47,809 bases of DNA from Chlamydiota bacterium (lineage in GTDB: Bacteria; Chlamydiota; Chlamydiia; Chlamydiales; Criblamydiaceae), in the NCBI GenBank assembly GCA_013288845.1, contig JABDBB010000003.1, forward strand, positions 1-47,809, written 5' to 3'. Shown piece by piece: positions 8,510 through 17,370 of this stretch. The notes beneath the pieces were generated by a model, which was not told where the DNA came from, searched no databases, and saw nothing but the letters and a program-made list of their open reading frames with translations. The position numbers and the translations under genes were made by a program. Position 1 is the stretch's first letter, and every line of letters starts with the position of its first letter.

Positions 8510-10678
8510 ATGAGTTATCTAAAAGAAATTCAAGCACAAATCAAAAAACGTGATTTCTCGAAAATATTGCTTCTTTGGGAAGAATACTGCAGCGATGACC
8601 GCGTTGATCCTGAAGAATTTGCAGAAATTTTGCAGGTCTTAAAGACCTCGGATTTCGCAGTCCCTTTCGGTAAATATTCGGATACGGGCTTCCGTCTCCG
8701 GGACACTATTGAAGACAAAAAATCTTCTTATCGAGTATTCCGCCTTCTCATCGATTTACATACAGGAAAAGATGAAGCGCTGGCCGAAAAAGCGATAAGC
8801 ATTCTCGAAGAAACTTATGGCAATGACCCGGAATATCAGGAAAGAATGCGTCTGATCGGATTGAAACCCTTGGGGGATTTTCAGGGAGCTGTAAGTAACT
8901 ACGATCTTCTTGCGCATATGGCGGTCGGAAAATGTGTCTTTCATACAGGCGGATGGGGCACGGGAGAGATCGTCGAATTGTCGCTTATACGGGAGCAACT
9001 CGGCGTTGAATTCGAATATGTCGCAGGCAGAAAGCACATCACATTCAGAAATGCATTCAAATGCCTGATTCCTTTGGAAGACTCTCACTTTCTTGCACGT
9101 CGCTTTGTCGATCCCGACACTTTAGAGGAAGAGGCTAAAAAAGATGCCATCGCAGTAATAAAAATTCTTTTACGCGATCTTGGCCCGCTTAGCGCAGCTG
9201 AAATAAAGGATGAACTGTGCGAATTGGTGATTCCTGAGAAAGACTGGACGAAATGGTGGCAAAATGCCCGGGTAAAACTGAAAAAAGACACATTAATCGA
9301 AGTGCCTTCCTCTTTAAAAGAGCCGTTTGTTTTAAGAAAAACCGAAGTGTCTCACGAAGAACAATTGCAAAAAGAGATGCTTTCTCTGTCCGATATCTCA
9401 GAAGTCATCCAAACTTTTTATAACTATGTTCGTGATTTCCCCAATATCTTACGTAATTCCGGAATAAAAAAATCAATCAATGAAAAATTGACGGGTTTAC
9501 TTCATTCTCCCGATCTCAAACCTTATCAGGAATTGCAGATTTATATTTTTATGGAAAGTCTTCCGGATAAAAATCCTGACAATGAAAAAAGTGTGAAAGA
9601 ACTGGTCGTTCTCTCTAAAGATATAGAAGCTCTTATCAATAATGTTGAAATCATCGCATTTAAAAAAAGAGCTCTCGTAGCCCTTAGAGAATACCGTGAA
9701 GACTGGCAGGAAAGATTTCTGTCTCTACTCACAAAAATTTCACAAAGTCAGCTTAGAGATTATCTCATCAAAGAACTCAATAACGGCGCAGCTCGCGAAC
9801 TTCTGAAAGATAAACTTAAAGAATTACTGGTAAACCCTTTGCGAGCTCCTGAGCTTTTCGTGTGGTATTTCCAAAAACTTCTTGTGGATCCGGAAGAAAA
9901 TCTACCTTTTTCAGATAAAGAAGGGACCTGTCGCTTTGCAGAAAGCTATCTTGTCCTCCTTCACAAAATTGAAAATCATTCCGATTATCGCGACCTCACC
10001 AAAAAAATGCATCTTTTATTGATCAATAAACGTTACGAAATCGTAAGGCAAATTTTTGAAAATGCAGATATTGAATTCATCAAAGAATTTCTTCTGCTTG
10101 CTTCTAAATGCCAGGTGTTTTCCGATCATGACCACAAAATTCTGCTCTCATTGGCAAAAGTAGTGCACTCGGAATTGGGTCCTGACAAAAAATCAGATGA
10201 GCATCTCGACGGCAATATCCTTTGGACTACAGAAGCGGGTTACCACAAGATTCAGAACCGGGCAAGACATATCGGTACTGTAGAAATTGTTGAAAATGCA
10301 AGAGAGGTCGAAGCAGCAAGAGCTCTTGGAGATCTACGGGAAAATTCGGAATATAAATTTGCTACCGAAAAACGCCGTCAGCTTCAAAATGAACTGAAAA
10401 CTCTTTCCGAGGAATTGAATAAAGCTCGTCTTATCACAACCCTCGATATCCCTACAGGAGAAATCGGCATAGGAAGTATTGTCGATTTAAGCGTTGAGGG
10501 CAGCCCCCCGCTCCGCTATACAATCCTGGGCCCATGGGATGCCGATGTAGATTTGAACATTCTTTCCTTCCAATCAAAATTAGCCCAAGCTATGATCGGA
10601 AAAAAAGTAGATGACAAATTTAGTTTTCGTGATCAGGAATATCAAATAATGAGTATTAAAAGCTTTCTTGACTCCTAA
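8510..10678 (+). CDS. greA: Transcript cleavage factor GreA, long chlamydial form
   Basis: Rescues backtracked RNA polymerase by stimulating transcript cleavage. At 722 residues it is far longer than the usual 158. The GreA/GreB module occupies only the last 160 or so residues: the coiled-coil finger includes the acidic tip GDLRENSEYKFATEKRRQ, with the Asp and Glu needed for cleavage, followed by the C-terminal FKBP-like domain (GSIVDLSVEGSPPLRYTILG). The first 550 residues are helical and of unknown role. Chlamydia GreA has the same long layout, so this is a lineage trait and not an assembly fusion. A weak AAAGG-type site precedes the ATG. It begins a plus-strand run with rdgB 24 bases downstream. 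In C. trachomatis greA is directly followed by tyrB; here about 8 kb intervene. Confidence 0.95.
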   Translation: MSYLKEIQAQIKKRDFSKILLLWEEYCSDDRVDPEEFAEILQVLKTSDFAVPFGKYSDTGFRLRDTIEDKKSSYRVFRLLIDLHTGKDEALAEKAISILEETYGNDPEYQERMRLIGLKPLGDFQGAVSNYDLLAHMAVGKCVFHTGGWGTGEIVELSLIREQLGVEFEYVAGRKHITFRNAFKCLIPLEDSHFLARRFVDPDTLEEEAKKDAIAVIKILLRDLGPLSAAEIKDELCELVIPEKDWTKWWQNARVKLKKDTLIEVPSSLKEPFVLRKTEVSHEEQLQKEMLSLSDISEVIQTFYNYVRDFPNILRNSGIKKSINEKLTGLLHSPDLKPYQELQIYIFMESLPDKNPDNEKSVKELVVLSKDIEALINNVEIIAFKKRALVALREYREDWQERFLSLLTKISQSQLRDYLIKELNNGAARELLKDKLKELLVNPLRAPELFVWYFQKLLVDPEENLPFSDKEGTCRFAESYLVLLHKIENHSDYRDLTKKMHLLLINKRYEIVRQIFENADIEFIKEFLLLASKCQVFSDHDHKILLSLAKVVHSELGPDKKSDEHLDGNILWTTEAGYHKIQNRARHIGTVEIVENAREVEAARALGDLRENSEYKFATEKRRQLQNELKTLSEELNKARLITTLDIPTGEIGIGSIVDLSVEGSPPLRYTILGPWDADVDLNILSFQSKLAQAMIGKKVDDKFSFRDQEYQIMSIKSFLDS

Positions 10679-10702
10679 CGAAAACAACAACAAGGAGACG
10701 GG

Positions 10703-11299
10703 GTGAGAACGGAAATTGTCATAGCAAGTAATAATCTTCATAAAATACGAGAATTTCGTGCAATTTTGAAATCTGTAATCAATATCGATATTACATCGCT
10801 ATTAAATTTTCCGGATTACACCCCGCCTGAAGAATTAGGAGCCACTTTCGAAGAAAATGCAAAACTTAAAGCCGAGCATGCTGCAAAAACTTTAGGAAAA
10901 TGGGTCATTGCCGACGATTCCGGACTTGTTGTTCCGGCCCTCAAAGGGGACCCCGGAGTGAGATCGCGCAGATATGCCGGCAATGATGCCACCGATTCTG
11001 AAAACAGAAAAAAGCTTTTAAAAGAGATGAAAGCCCTCAATGAAATGCAGCGCGATGCTTATTACGAATGCTTTCTTGTACTGGCTAATCCCGAAGGGAT
11101 AAAGAAAAGTGTCCGCGGAGTCTGTGAAGGGACCATCATTCAGGAAGAAAAAGGATGCTACGGATTCGGCTACGACTCTATTTTTCGTAAACATGAATAC
11201 AACGATACATTTGCACAATTAGAAGATTCAATAAAAAATAGGATTTCGCATCGAAAAAAGGCGGTAGAAAAAATACTGCCTACTCTTGAAACAATCTGA
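10703..11299 (+). CDS. rdgB: XTP/dITP diphosphatase (HAM1/RdgB family)
   Basis: Removes inosine, xanthosine and other non-canonical purine triphosphates from the nucleotide pool. The 198 residues match the usual family length. Visible motifs are ASNNLHKIREF at the N-terminus (substrate binding), DDSGLVVPALKGDPGVRSRR (metal and nucleotide site), GFGYDSIF and SHRKKAVEKI near the end. The start is GTG at 10703 with AAGGAG six bases upstream. The stop TGA shares its last base with the ATG of the next gene, so translation of the two is coupled. Confidence 0.95.
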   Translation: MRTEIVIASNNLHKIREFRAILKSVINIDITSLLNFPDYTPPEELGATFEENAKLKAEHAAKTLGKWVIADDSGLVVPALKGDPGVRSRRYAGNDATDSENRKKLLKEMKALNEMQRDAYYECFLVLANPEGIKKSVRGVCEGTIIQEEKGCYGFGYDSIFRKHEYNDTFAQLEDSIKNRISHRKKAVEKILPTLETI

Positions 11300-12060
11300 T
11301 GTATTATTATATTGACGGATACAACTATCTGTTTCGAAATATTACCCGGGGTGTAGAGCTGCAACTCCAAAGGGAAGCGCTCATATACGACTTAAATCAT
11401 AAAGCCTCTCTTCTTCATCTAAATATTGTCATTGTCTTTGATGCACACCACCGTGATGACGGCGAAGAAACGCTAACCCACTATAAGCATATTGAAATCA
11501 TTTATACTGCCACTAACCAAAGTGCCGATGATTTCATCATAAAAAAATTAAAGAATCTAAAACATCCCCGAGAATACACCTTAGTGACATCCGATAAACA
11601 ATTGGCTCGCAAAGTTGCTCTTGAATCGGTCCAAATCGAAAGCATTGAAGAATTTGTATCACGAATCAATAAACGATATAAAAATAAACTCCTCGATCCG
11701 GATACAAACGAAAAAGAAGAAGGAATTTCCTATGGGAATTTTTATAAAAACATTACCCCCGAACCCAAAGTCACAACACAACATGTCTTTATTCCGGGAA
11801 CCGCCGAAATTCTTGTCGTAAAAGAGCCCGAAATAGAGGTCACCCGGGATTCCTACGAAAAAATTTTTACCGAAAGATATGAATCAGAATTCTCTGACCT
11901 CTGCGAATCTTCTTTAATACCTCTCCCCTCGAAAGAAAAAAAAATCAAAAAAAATAAACCGGAAAAAAATTCCGAAACGAAACTCCCGCACGAATCCGAT
12001 CACGACAGATGGCTCCGAATTTTCGGATCAGAAAATCAACCGGATAAAGAGAAACAATAG
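11299..12060 (+). CDS. NYN/PIN-like domain protein, YacP (Rae1) family
   Basis: A 253-residue cytoplasmic protein whose first 130 or so residues match the YacP-like NYN domain, a PIN-fold ribonuclease domain. Acidic metal-site residues are visible in YYIDGYNYLFR, IVFDAHHRDDG, SADDFIIKKL and TSDKQLARK. In Bacillus the homologue Rae1 cleaves mRNA in the ribosome A site. The C-terminal 110 residues are charged, low in conservation and rich in Glu and Lys (KEKKIKKNKPEKNSETKLP), possibly a flexible RNA- or ribosome-binding tail. Start and stop overlap couples it to rdgB. The domain is clear; a Rae1-like substrate is inference. Confidence 0.8.
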   Translation: MYYYIDGYNYLFRNITRGVELQLQREALIYDLNHKASLLHLNIVIVFDAHHRDDGEETLTHYKHIEIIYTATNQSADDFIIKKLKNLKHPREYTLVTSDKQLARKVALESVQIESIEEFVSRINKRYKNKLLDPDTNEKEEGISYGNFYKNITPEPKVTTQHVFIPGTAEILVVKEPEIEVTRDSYEKIFTERYESEFSDLCESSLIPLPSKEKKIKKNKPEKNSETKLPHESDHDRWLRIFGSENQPDKEKQ

Positions 12061-12102
12061 GAAAACTTCGTTTACGAAAAGAAAGTAATCTAAAAAAGAA
12101 CT

Positions 12103-12648
12103 CTATAATTCGGCAATTATCGTCAATTCATCGAGCACTTCTTTATCAGTTTTTCCCTGAATATTTATTTTTAAGGTGCTGACTTTTTCATAGACAGATT
12201 TACGCTCCAGCCACATTTTTTCAAACGATTTTTCAGGATTCAGAGGATCAAAAAAAGAGGGTATTCCGGCAGCAAAAATTCTTTGTTTTATTATCTCTTT
12301 ATCCACCTCTAAATATACAAGCTTCCCGATATTCCCAAGTATGGCGCTGTTATCGGAATTCAATAAAGCCCCTCCCCCTAAAGAAATAATCGCATTCGAC
12401 ATCTTTTGCAGAGAATTTATCACCTTTGTTTCAAGTTGACGAAAACCGTCCTCTCCTATTTTAAGGGAGATTTGTCTGCAAGTAAGCAATTCGTGAAATG
12501 TTTTTTTGTACAACTCTTCAATTAATTGATCTGTATCAACAAAAACTCTTCCTAAGGCTTGAGAGACTATTTTTCCAAAGTATGTTTTCCCGGAAGATTT
12601 ATATCCGAAGAGAATAAGATTCGATTGATATCCGTTTTTTTTTGACAT
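12103..12648 (-). CDS. aroK: Shikimate kinase
   Basis: Phosphorylates shikimate with ATP in the chorismate pathway. The 181 residues fit the family. The Walker A motif is GYKSSGKT, the shikimate site includes DTDQLIEE (Asp pair) and GEDGFRQLE, the Walker B region is IISLGGGALL, and the lid has a KSFEKMWLERKSVYEK region with the conserved R. An in-frame GTG lies 15 bases upstream at 12663; neither start has a clear ribosome site and I prefer the ATG. It converges with the NYN gene and is divergent from the P-loop kinase across a mini palindromic repeat. Confidence 0.9.
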   Translation of the reverse strand: MSKKNGYQSNLILFGYKSSGKTYFGKIVSQALGRVFVDTDQLIEELYKKTFHELLTCRQISLKIGEDGFRQLETKVINSLQKMSNAIISLGGGALLNSDNSAILGNIGKLVYLEVDKEIIKQRIFAAGIPSFFDPLNPEKSFEKMWLERKSVYEKVSTLKINIQGKTDKEVLDELTIIAEL

Positions 12649-12687
12649 AGCTATATTATTCACTCAAAATAAAGAGGAATTTCAATA

Positions 12688-12740
12688 CGCGCAGCGTTTG
12701 GAGTGCGCGTGACTTGTCACCGCACTCCAAACGCTGCGCG
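12688..12740. repeat. Mini palindromic repeat, copy B (53 bp)
   Basis: Only the outermost arms of the MITE-like family remain: CGCGCAGCGTTTGGAGTGCG at 12688-12707 and its exact reverse complement at 12721-12740, joined by 13 bases. The core and inner hairpins are gone. Outside it, AAAGAGG on the left and CCTCTTT on the right extend the inversion. It lies in the intergenic region between aroK and the P-loop kinase gene. Confidence 0.85.
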
Positions 12741-12881
12741 AGCTCAATACCTCTTTCGTAATCAACTAATTATCAATTACTTAATTATCAACACTATACT
12801 ATCATTCATAATAACAAATTAGCAATAAATGTTTAACTTCTATATACTCTATACATGCACAATTTATTTTTAGGTATTTTT

Positions 12882-13493
12882 ATGCTTACAATCTCCCCTG
12901 TTTTTTTGGAAGGGCTCACCGAAGAGGTCTCTCTTGAATTTTCAAAAAACCTAAATGCAAAACCGCAAGAGAGGCCGATTTTCATTCTAATCGGCGGATT
13001 TCAAGGATCCGGTAAATCCTCTTTAGCCGGTCGCATAAAACAAATTTATGACATCAATGTGATTTCTACGGATGCCGTACGTAAAAGCCTTTTTAACAAA
13101 GGTTTTCCGGTGTCACCGGCATGTTCAACGTATGTAAGCAATATACAAACAAATTTGATAAAAAAATCTTTATCTTTTCATGCAAACACTCTTATAGATG
13201 CAAATGCTCACTCTAAAAGAATAAAAGAGGTAGAGACACTTTTAAAAGAAAATATTGTCCCTTATAAGCTTGTTAAAATATTTCTAAAAGCCGGTGAAGA
13301 TACTCTGATAAACAGGGTTACAAATCGAAAGACTACCCTCGACTGTTACCAAGGCACGGAAAGTGACTTAAAAGCTTCTTTATTCTCAGTAGCAATTAAT
13401 CCGGAAGAGTATGATTTGACTATTGATACAGACGAATTGAATGAAGAAGGAGTTTTTGAAATCGTGAAGAAGTATCTTTTATATGGAGCGTAA
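12882..13493 (+). CDS. P-loop kinase/ATPase, zeta-toxin/AAA_33-like
   Basis: 203 residues with a Walker A motif GGFQGSGKSS near residue 37, then ISTDAVRKSLF (the substrate-side Asp and Arg region of small-molecule kinases), an NTLIDANAHSKRIKEVE region like Walker B, and NRVTNRKT, a lid arginine region. This layout is shared by AAA_33 kinases and zeta toxins; the substrate cannot be told. The start at 12882 has AGG seven bases upstream; an in-frame ATG at 12855 sits right behind a TATACT-like box and is less likely. The last ten coding bases overlap the 3' end of tRNA-Ala on the other strand. No antitoxin gene is adjacent, so I do not call it a toxin. Confidence 0.65.
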   Translation: MLTISPVFLEGLTEEVSLEFSKNLNAKPQERPIFILIGGFQGSGKSSLAGRIKQIYDINVISTDAVRKSLFNKGFPVSPACSTYVSNIQTNLIKKSLSFHANTLIDANAHSKRIKEVETLLKENIVPYKLVKIFLKAGEDTLINRVTNRKTTLDCYQGTESDLKASLFSVAINPEEYDLTIDTDELNEEGVFEIVKKYLLYGA

Positions 13494-13556
13494 CGGATTC
13501 GAACCGATGGCCTCAACAATGCCATTGTTGCGCTCTACCAACTGAGCTAACGCCCC
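13484..13556 (-). tRNA. tRNA-Ala (anticodon GGC)
   Basis: Read on the minus strand: acceptor arm GGGGCGT pairs with ACGCTCC (one G-T wobble), D arm GCTC-AGTTGGTA-GAGC, anticodon stem CAACA/TGTTG with loop ATGGCAT (anticodon GGC), five-base variable loop, T arm ATCGG-TTCGAAT-CCGTT, discriminator A. CCA is not encoded. The T stem has one T-T mismatch at its second pair, which is unusual. The 3' end overlaps the end of the P-loop kinase gene by ten bases. Confidence 0.93.
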
Positions 13557-13580
13557 TTATGAATTTGGGATATGCAAAAA

Positions 13581-13610
13581 ATAATACTCTCTTTTTCTTT
13601 TTTTTCGCAA
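13581..13610 (-). promoter_or_regulatory. Candidate promoter of tRNA-Ala
   Basis: On the minus strand a TTGCGA box (13610-13605) and a TATTAT box (13586-13581) are separated by 18 bases, a fair fit to the main sigma factor consensus. The tRNA begins 25 bases after the -10 box. The gene could also be reached by read-through from the upstream MFS gene. Confidence 0.45.
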
Positions 13611-13626
13611 CAAAAATCCGGGAGTA

Positions 13627-14841
13627 CTAGATATAGGATTTTGCGGTAAACACAGATTTAAATTTCGGTAAGAAAAAGAGATAGAGAACATAGGAGACAG
13701 ACATAATAAAGAAAAGCGTTGCGCAACAGGAAATGTGGGGAAACAGGTCGATCATTACCCCTGAAAAATAGACGGCCATAATTTGTAATAGAGTGGATAT
13801 CAGGGTGATATTGGAAAGGACCCTTCCCATGAACTCATTTGCAACATTCTTCATTAAAAAATATTGCAAAATAATTTTTATAGAACAATTTGCCAAGCCG
13901 AATAGGCAAAAAAGGGCATAGGTAATGTACACATTTCTGTTAAAAAAAAGTCCGGTAAGAGAAAGGATTGAAAGTACCAGTAATACATGCGTAAACTGTA
14001 GGTAAGGGTAGCGCGGATAAATGTAATTTACCGTCAGTCCGGCTATCATTCCACCTACACCGTAGGCAACAGCCATCATTCCGTAAGTTCCCGCGTCGGA
14101 TTGTAATTGTTTTAATGCATAAAAGGGCATGACAGTATTGGATGTCACCGTTGCTACATAGGGAAGGATGAGGATCACTGCAAAAATAAATATGATTGAA
14201 TTGGCTTTAAGGTACATGTATCCCTTTACATAACTTTGCACAATATTTTTGTTAAAGCCCGAAAGAAGAACATTCCGATGAGTAATCAAAAGTAAAACAG
14301 GAATACTTACTAAAAATGAGGTTGCTTCTATCAGAAAAATAAATTTCATTCCCCAAAAATAAAATAACCCGGTAAGCGCTCCAGAAAGTAACAATCCTGA
14401 TTGAAGGCTCATTTCTAAAAAGGACTGCCATTTCATGATTTCATTTTGCGGGACAATTTCCTGCATAAATGCTTTAGAGGTAGTGGTATAACAAATCTGT
14501 CCCGCCCCTCCGAGAAAAGAAAGGAGATAGGCGTAGGTAATGTTAAATTCCGGATTGGTTAAGAAATTGAGGATCGCTAAAAGAGAGACTGCACGAAAAA
14601 TACCTATGCCGATAAGGGTATATTTCCTATTGAACTCATCGGTAATAATGCCGGCAATAGGGCCTATAGTAAATCGGGATAACACATCGAGGATGATCAT
14701 GACTCCCACCGATTCCGCACTCCCTGTTTGCTGTAAGACGTACCAATTCAGTCCTATAAAAGAGATACCCGATCCTAATTGTGAGATAAGATCAAATATA
14801 AAAAATTTTACAATATTACTTTTGAATCCGATTAACTGCAC
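13627..14841 (-). CDS. MFS transporter, probable exporter of the operon product
   Basis: A 404-residue inner-membrane protein with about 12 hydrophobic helices. Features of the major facilitator family: IITDEFNRKYTLIGIGIFRA (the loop between helices 2 and 3, with D and R) and GVGGMIAGLTVNY in the second half. It resembles the drug-export MFS group that includes EntS and BacE. It is the last of four genes in one operon, overlapping the ATP-grasp gene by ten bases. In bacilysin clusters an MFS exporter accompanies the ATP-grasp ligase and gives self-protection; export of a ligase product is inferred here by analogy. Confidence 0.85.
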   Translation of the reverse strand: MQLIGFKSNIVKFFIFDLISQLGSGISFIGLNWYVLQQTGSAESVGVMIILDVLSRFTIGPIAGIITDEFNRKYTLIGIGIFRAVSLLAILNFLTNPEFNITYAYLLSFLGGAGQICYTTTSKAFMQEIVPQNEIMKWQSFLEMSLQSGLLLSGALTGLFYFWGMKFIFLIEATSFLVSIPVLLLITHRNVLLSGFNKNIVQSYVKGYMYLKANSIIFIFAVILILPYVATVTSNTVMPFYALKQLQSDAGTYGMMAVAYGVGGMIAGLTVNYIYPRYPYLQFTHVLLVLSILSLTGLFFNRNVYITYALFCLFGLANCSIKIILQYFLMKNVANEFMGRVLSNITLISTLLQIMAVYFSGVMIDLFPHISCCATLFFIMSVSYVLYLFFLPKFKSVFTAKSYI

Positions 14842-16058
14842 AAATAAACCTTGTAGTCTTTTAGGATAGCAATATCATCCATCAATTCTTTATAGCAATC
14901 ATTATAGATAAATAATTCAGCAGCAATTCCTTCGTTTATACAAGAAGGGTATGCAAGGATTTCATGGGATACTTGTATTCTCCAATCCCATTCCGTTTTG
15001 CTTTTTAAGAGAGGGAGATTCAATTGTGTTATAGTTCCCGGAGAACTTGAAAATGTGATACATCCGGAAGGCCGGTTCATTTCAATTTCATTTGGTAACA
15101 TCAATCCTAATGCCCTGCGCAAAGTAAGTTCATAAAGATTCATTCCATAGCTTTTTTCATAACATAGGCAAGCCTTCTTGCCCGGAGGTCTGGCTCCTAT
15201 TTCCAGAAAAATAAGCTCTTCATCGAAATTTATAAAAAACTCAAGATGGGTAGCTCCGTCAGGCGGTTGCATGAGCTCTATCACTCTTTCGTTAAACTCG
15301 ATAATTTTTCTATATAGAAGGGTATTTTTATCAATCAGATAAGATCCGATATTTTTTCCCGATAAAAAATCTAAGCAAGGCACCATATATTGACACACAC
15401 CCTGAAATAGGATTTCTTTATTGACGACAAAAGAATCACAATGATAGGCAATTCCTTCAATAAATTCTTCTGCCGTATATTCTAAATCCTGTTGATAAAC
15501 TGTTGTGTACCAATCAATCAAATCATTTTCTTCTCTTATTTTTCCGATTCCTTCACAAGCTCCGCTATTTACCGGTTTAATAATATAAGGTGATTGGAGA
15601 AGTCCGGAAATAAATCGGTGGTATTCTTTAAGATTGTTATAGGCCGACTTAAAATCTAAATCAATGAACCGCGGAGTCCGAACACCTCCGGCATTCAGGA
15701 TATGCTTCATAGTCGTTTTATTGTTAAAAGGGATATATTCATAGGGAAGGGGCCCTTGTAAGTAATAATACTGTCGTAATTCCGCAGCAGTTTGTAAAAG
15801 AACCTCGTCGGTGCAAACAATAGAGGCAGTGCAATCCTTAGTAATAAATTTATCTATTATTCCTTTACATGTTTCAAAATCCTGCAAATCTACTCGAAAA
15901 ACCTCTTTCATTTTATTGCAAAAGGAATCCGGAATGTTATGAGAAGTTCTATTTGAAAAGATAAGGATAAACTCCGGCGGATTTTCAAGTTCTTTCATGA
16001 TTTTTTCTATGCGAAAATAATCGAGTCTTGCATTAGAAATAATAAAACAATATTTCAT
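14832..16058 (-). CDS. ATP-grasp ligase, L-amino-acid-ligase-like
   Basis: A 408-residue ATP-grasp enzyme that should activate a carboxylate as acyl-phosphate and join it to an amine. Domains: an N-terminal pre-ATP-grasp domain (1-100); the lid and ATP site from about 105 with NNKTTMKHILNAGGVRTPRF, PYIIKPVNSGACEGIGKI and YTAEEFIEGIAYHCDSFVV; the metal site GATHLEFFI and LIFLEIGARPPGKK; then a C-terminal domain from about 325. The EIGARPPG motif is typical of BacD-like dipeptide ligases and their relatives. It overlaps the MFS gene and lies 28 bases after the SHMT-like gene. Family certain, substrates unknown. Confidence 0.85.
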   Translation of the reverse strand: MKYCFIISNARLDYFRIEKIMKELENPPEFILIFSNRTSHNIPDSFCNKMKEVFRVDLQDFETCKGIIDKFITKDCTASIVCTDEVLLQTAAELRQYYYLQGPLPYEYIPFNNKTTMKHILNAGGVRTPRFIDLDFKSAYNNLKEYHRFISGLLQSPYIIKPVNSGACEGIGKIREENDLIDWYTTVYQQDLEYTAEEFIEGIAYHCDSFVVNKEILFQGVCQYMVPCLDFLSGKNIGSYLIDKNTLLYRKIIEFNERVIELMQPPDGATHLEFFINFDEELIFLEIGARPPGKKACLCYEKSYGMNLYELTLRRALGLMLPNEIEMNRPSGCITFSSSPGTITQLNLPLLKSKTEWDWRIQVSHEILAYPSCINEGIAAELFIYNDCYKELMDDIAILKDYKVYLCS

Positions 16059-16086
16059 ATAGCCTCCAAGAGTATTTAAAAAAAAT

Positions 16087-17370
16087 TTAGGTCAAATCGT
16101 CTAATGTATAAAAAATCTTTTTATACAAACTATTGAACTCACGGACCTCATCTTTAACCGTATGATCCCGATCGAAAATAATTCGTTTAAAAAAATGAGC
16201 AATGGTTTGCATTTCCGCTTCTTTCATGCCCCTTCGAGTCACTTCCTGTACACCTATTCTTACACAATCTGTTCCAAATATTTTTTGAGTATTTGTACTG
16301 ATATCTGCCATATGTAATCTTCTACAGGCTTCCAAAGCATTTTCAGGAAATACTCCGCTTATTGCGATCATATGGCTATGCGGCAATTCATTTTTTCGTG
16401 AAATCAGTGTAAATCCCATGTTCAATAATTCCATAGAAAACATTTCGGAATTTATTTTGATTTGTTGTGCATATGCTTTTCCATGCACGGCCATTTCCAT
16501 AATCGTTGCATATAATGCCAGAGAATGGTGAGTATGTTGACTTGATACTGCGCATGAAAAAAGGTCCAAACTTATTTTACGGCCAAATTCTTTATCGGCA
16601 TACAATAAGATGGCTTTCTGCGGACCGGGAAATGTTTTATGAGTATTTCCGATAAGAATATCTGCACCTTCTTCGAGAGGATTCTGAAATAGTCCTCCGG
16701 CAATGAGTCCTAACACATGTGATGCATCATAAATAATTTTTATTCCGGATCCTACAATCTCCCGTATTGCCTTTACGTTTAGAGGATACAAGCTTTTTCC
16801 TAAATCCAAAAAAATTGCAGTCGGATTTTCTTTATGAAAAACTTCAGAAAATTTTTCTAAATCAATTTGAATATTTTCATAATCCCACGGAATTTCAACA
16901 GGAATCCTCCCTAAATTTTTCAATAAATTTTCTGTTGCATGATGGCCGATAGAGGTGGGAGAGAATATAAAAATTTTATCGCCGGGTTTTGTTATTGTAG
17001 AAACCATGCATAACACGGCGTGTAATCCGGAAAGGGCAATAAAATCGGTAAATTGCGCATGAAACATTCTATTTGCATGAACACGCGCTTCCTCTTCAAA
17101 AGCATGTACGGCAGGTAATCCGCGATATACGGCATTTCCGAATGTATAGCAATTTTTAGAAGGATTATTTTCAGAATCATATGTATCGCTATAATATCGC
17201 GATGAAAGTGAGGAACCGATTAATCGCCGGACATTTTGCGATATGATATTTTCATTTGCAGTCATGTGAAGTATTTCGGAAGATTTTTTTTCTTCCTGCT
17301 CAACAGCTTTAATCAGTTTGAAACAGGATTCTACTACAATTTCATTTTCTATCGTATTTTCCGCTATCAT
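16087..17370 (-). CDS. Serine-hydroxymethyltransferase-like PLP enzyme
   Basis: A 427-residue fold-type I PLP enzyme related to GlyA. The PLP lysine lies in GNTHKTFPGPQK, matching the SHMT signature; the PLP-binding Asp is in IIYDASHVLGL. The N-terminal folate/substrate region reads HMTANENIIS where housekeeping SHMT has ASEN, keeping the Glu; the glycine-site Tyr region is altered (SSRYYSDTYDSENNPSKNCY). The carboxylate-binding Arg is present in QEVTRRGM. These differences and the location suggest a specialised aldolase-type reaction making a beta-hydroxy or alpha-alkyl amino acid rather than folate metabolism. It overlaps the leucine dehydrogenase gene by four bases (ATGA). Whether the genome has a separate glyA cannot be seen here. 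Confidence 0.8.
   Translation of the reverse strand: MIAENTIENEIVVESCFKLIKAVEQEEKKSSEILHMTANENIISQNVRRLIGSSLSSRYYSDTYDSENNPSKNCYTFGNAVYRGLPAVHAFEEEARVHANRMFHAQFTDFIALSGLHAVLCMVSTITKPGDKIFIFSPTSIGHHATENLLKNLGRIPVEIPWDYENIQIDLEKFSEVFHKENPTAIFLDLGKSLYPLNVKAIREIVGSGIKIIYDASHVLGLIAGGLFQNPLEEGADILIGNTHKTFPGPQKAILLYADKEFGRKISLDLFSCAVSSQHTHHSLALYATIMEMAVHGKAYAQQIKINSEMFSMELLNMGFTLISRKNELPHSHMIAISGVFPENALEACRRLHMADISTNTQKIFGTDCVRIGVQEVTRRGMKEAEMQTIAHFFKRIIFDRDHTVKDEVREFNSLYKKIFYTLDDLT

Noticed and set aside
12061..12102. TTCGT-TT-ACGAA hairpin between the convergent NYN and aroK genes
   Set aside because: Only five base pairs with a two-base loop and no T-run; too weak to call a terminator.
12882..13493. 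Zeta-type toxin of a toxin-antitoxin pair
   Set aside because: The P-loop and Asp region fit, but there is no small antitoxin gene next to it, and AAA_33 kinases share these motifs.
12740..13626. Genomic island or phage integrated at the tRNA-Ala gene
   Set aside because: No integrase, no direct repeat of the tRNA 3' end and no phage genes are visible in the window.
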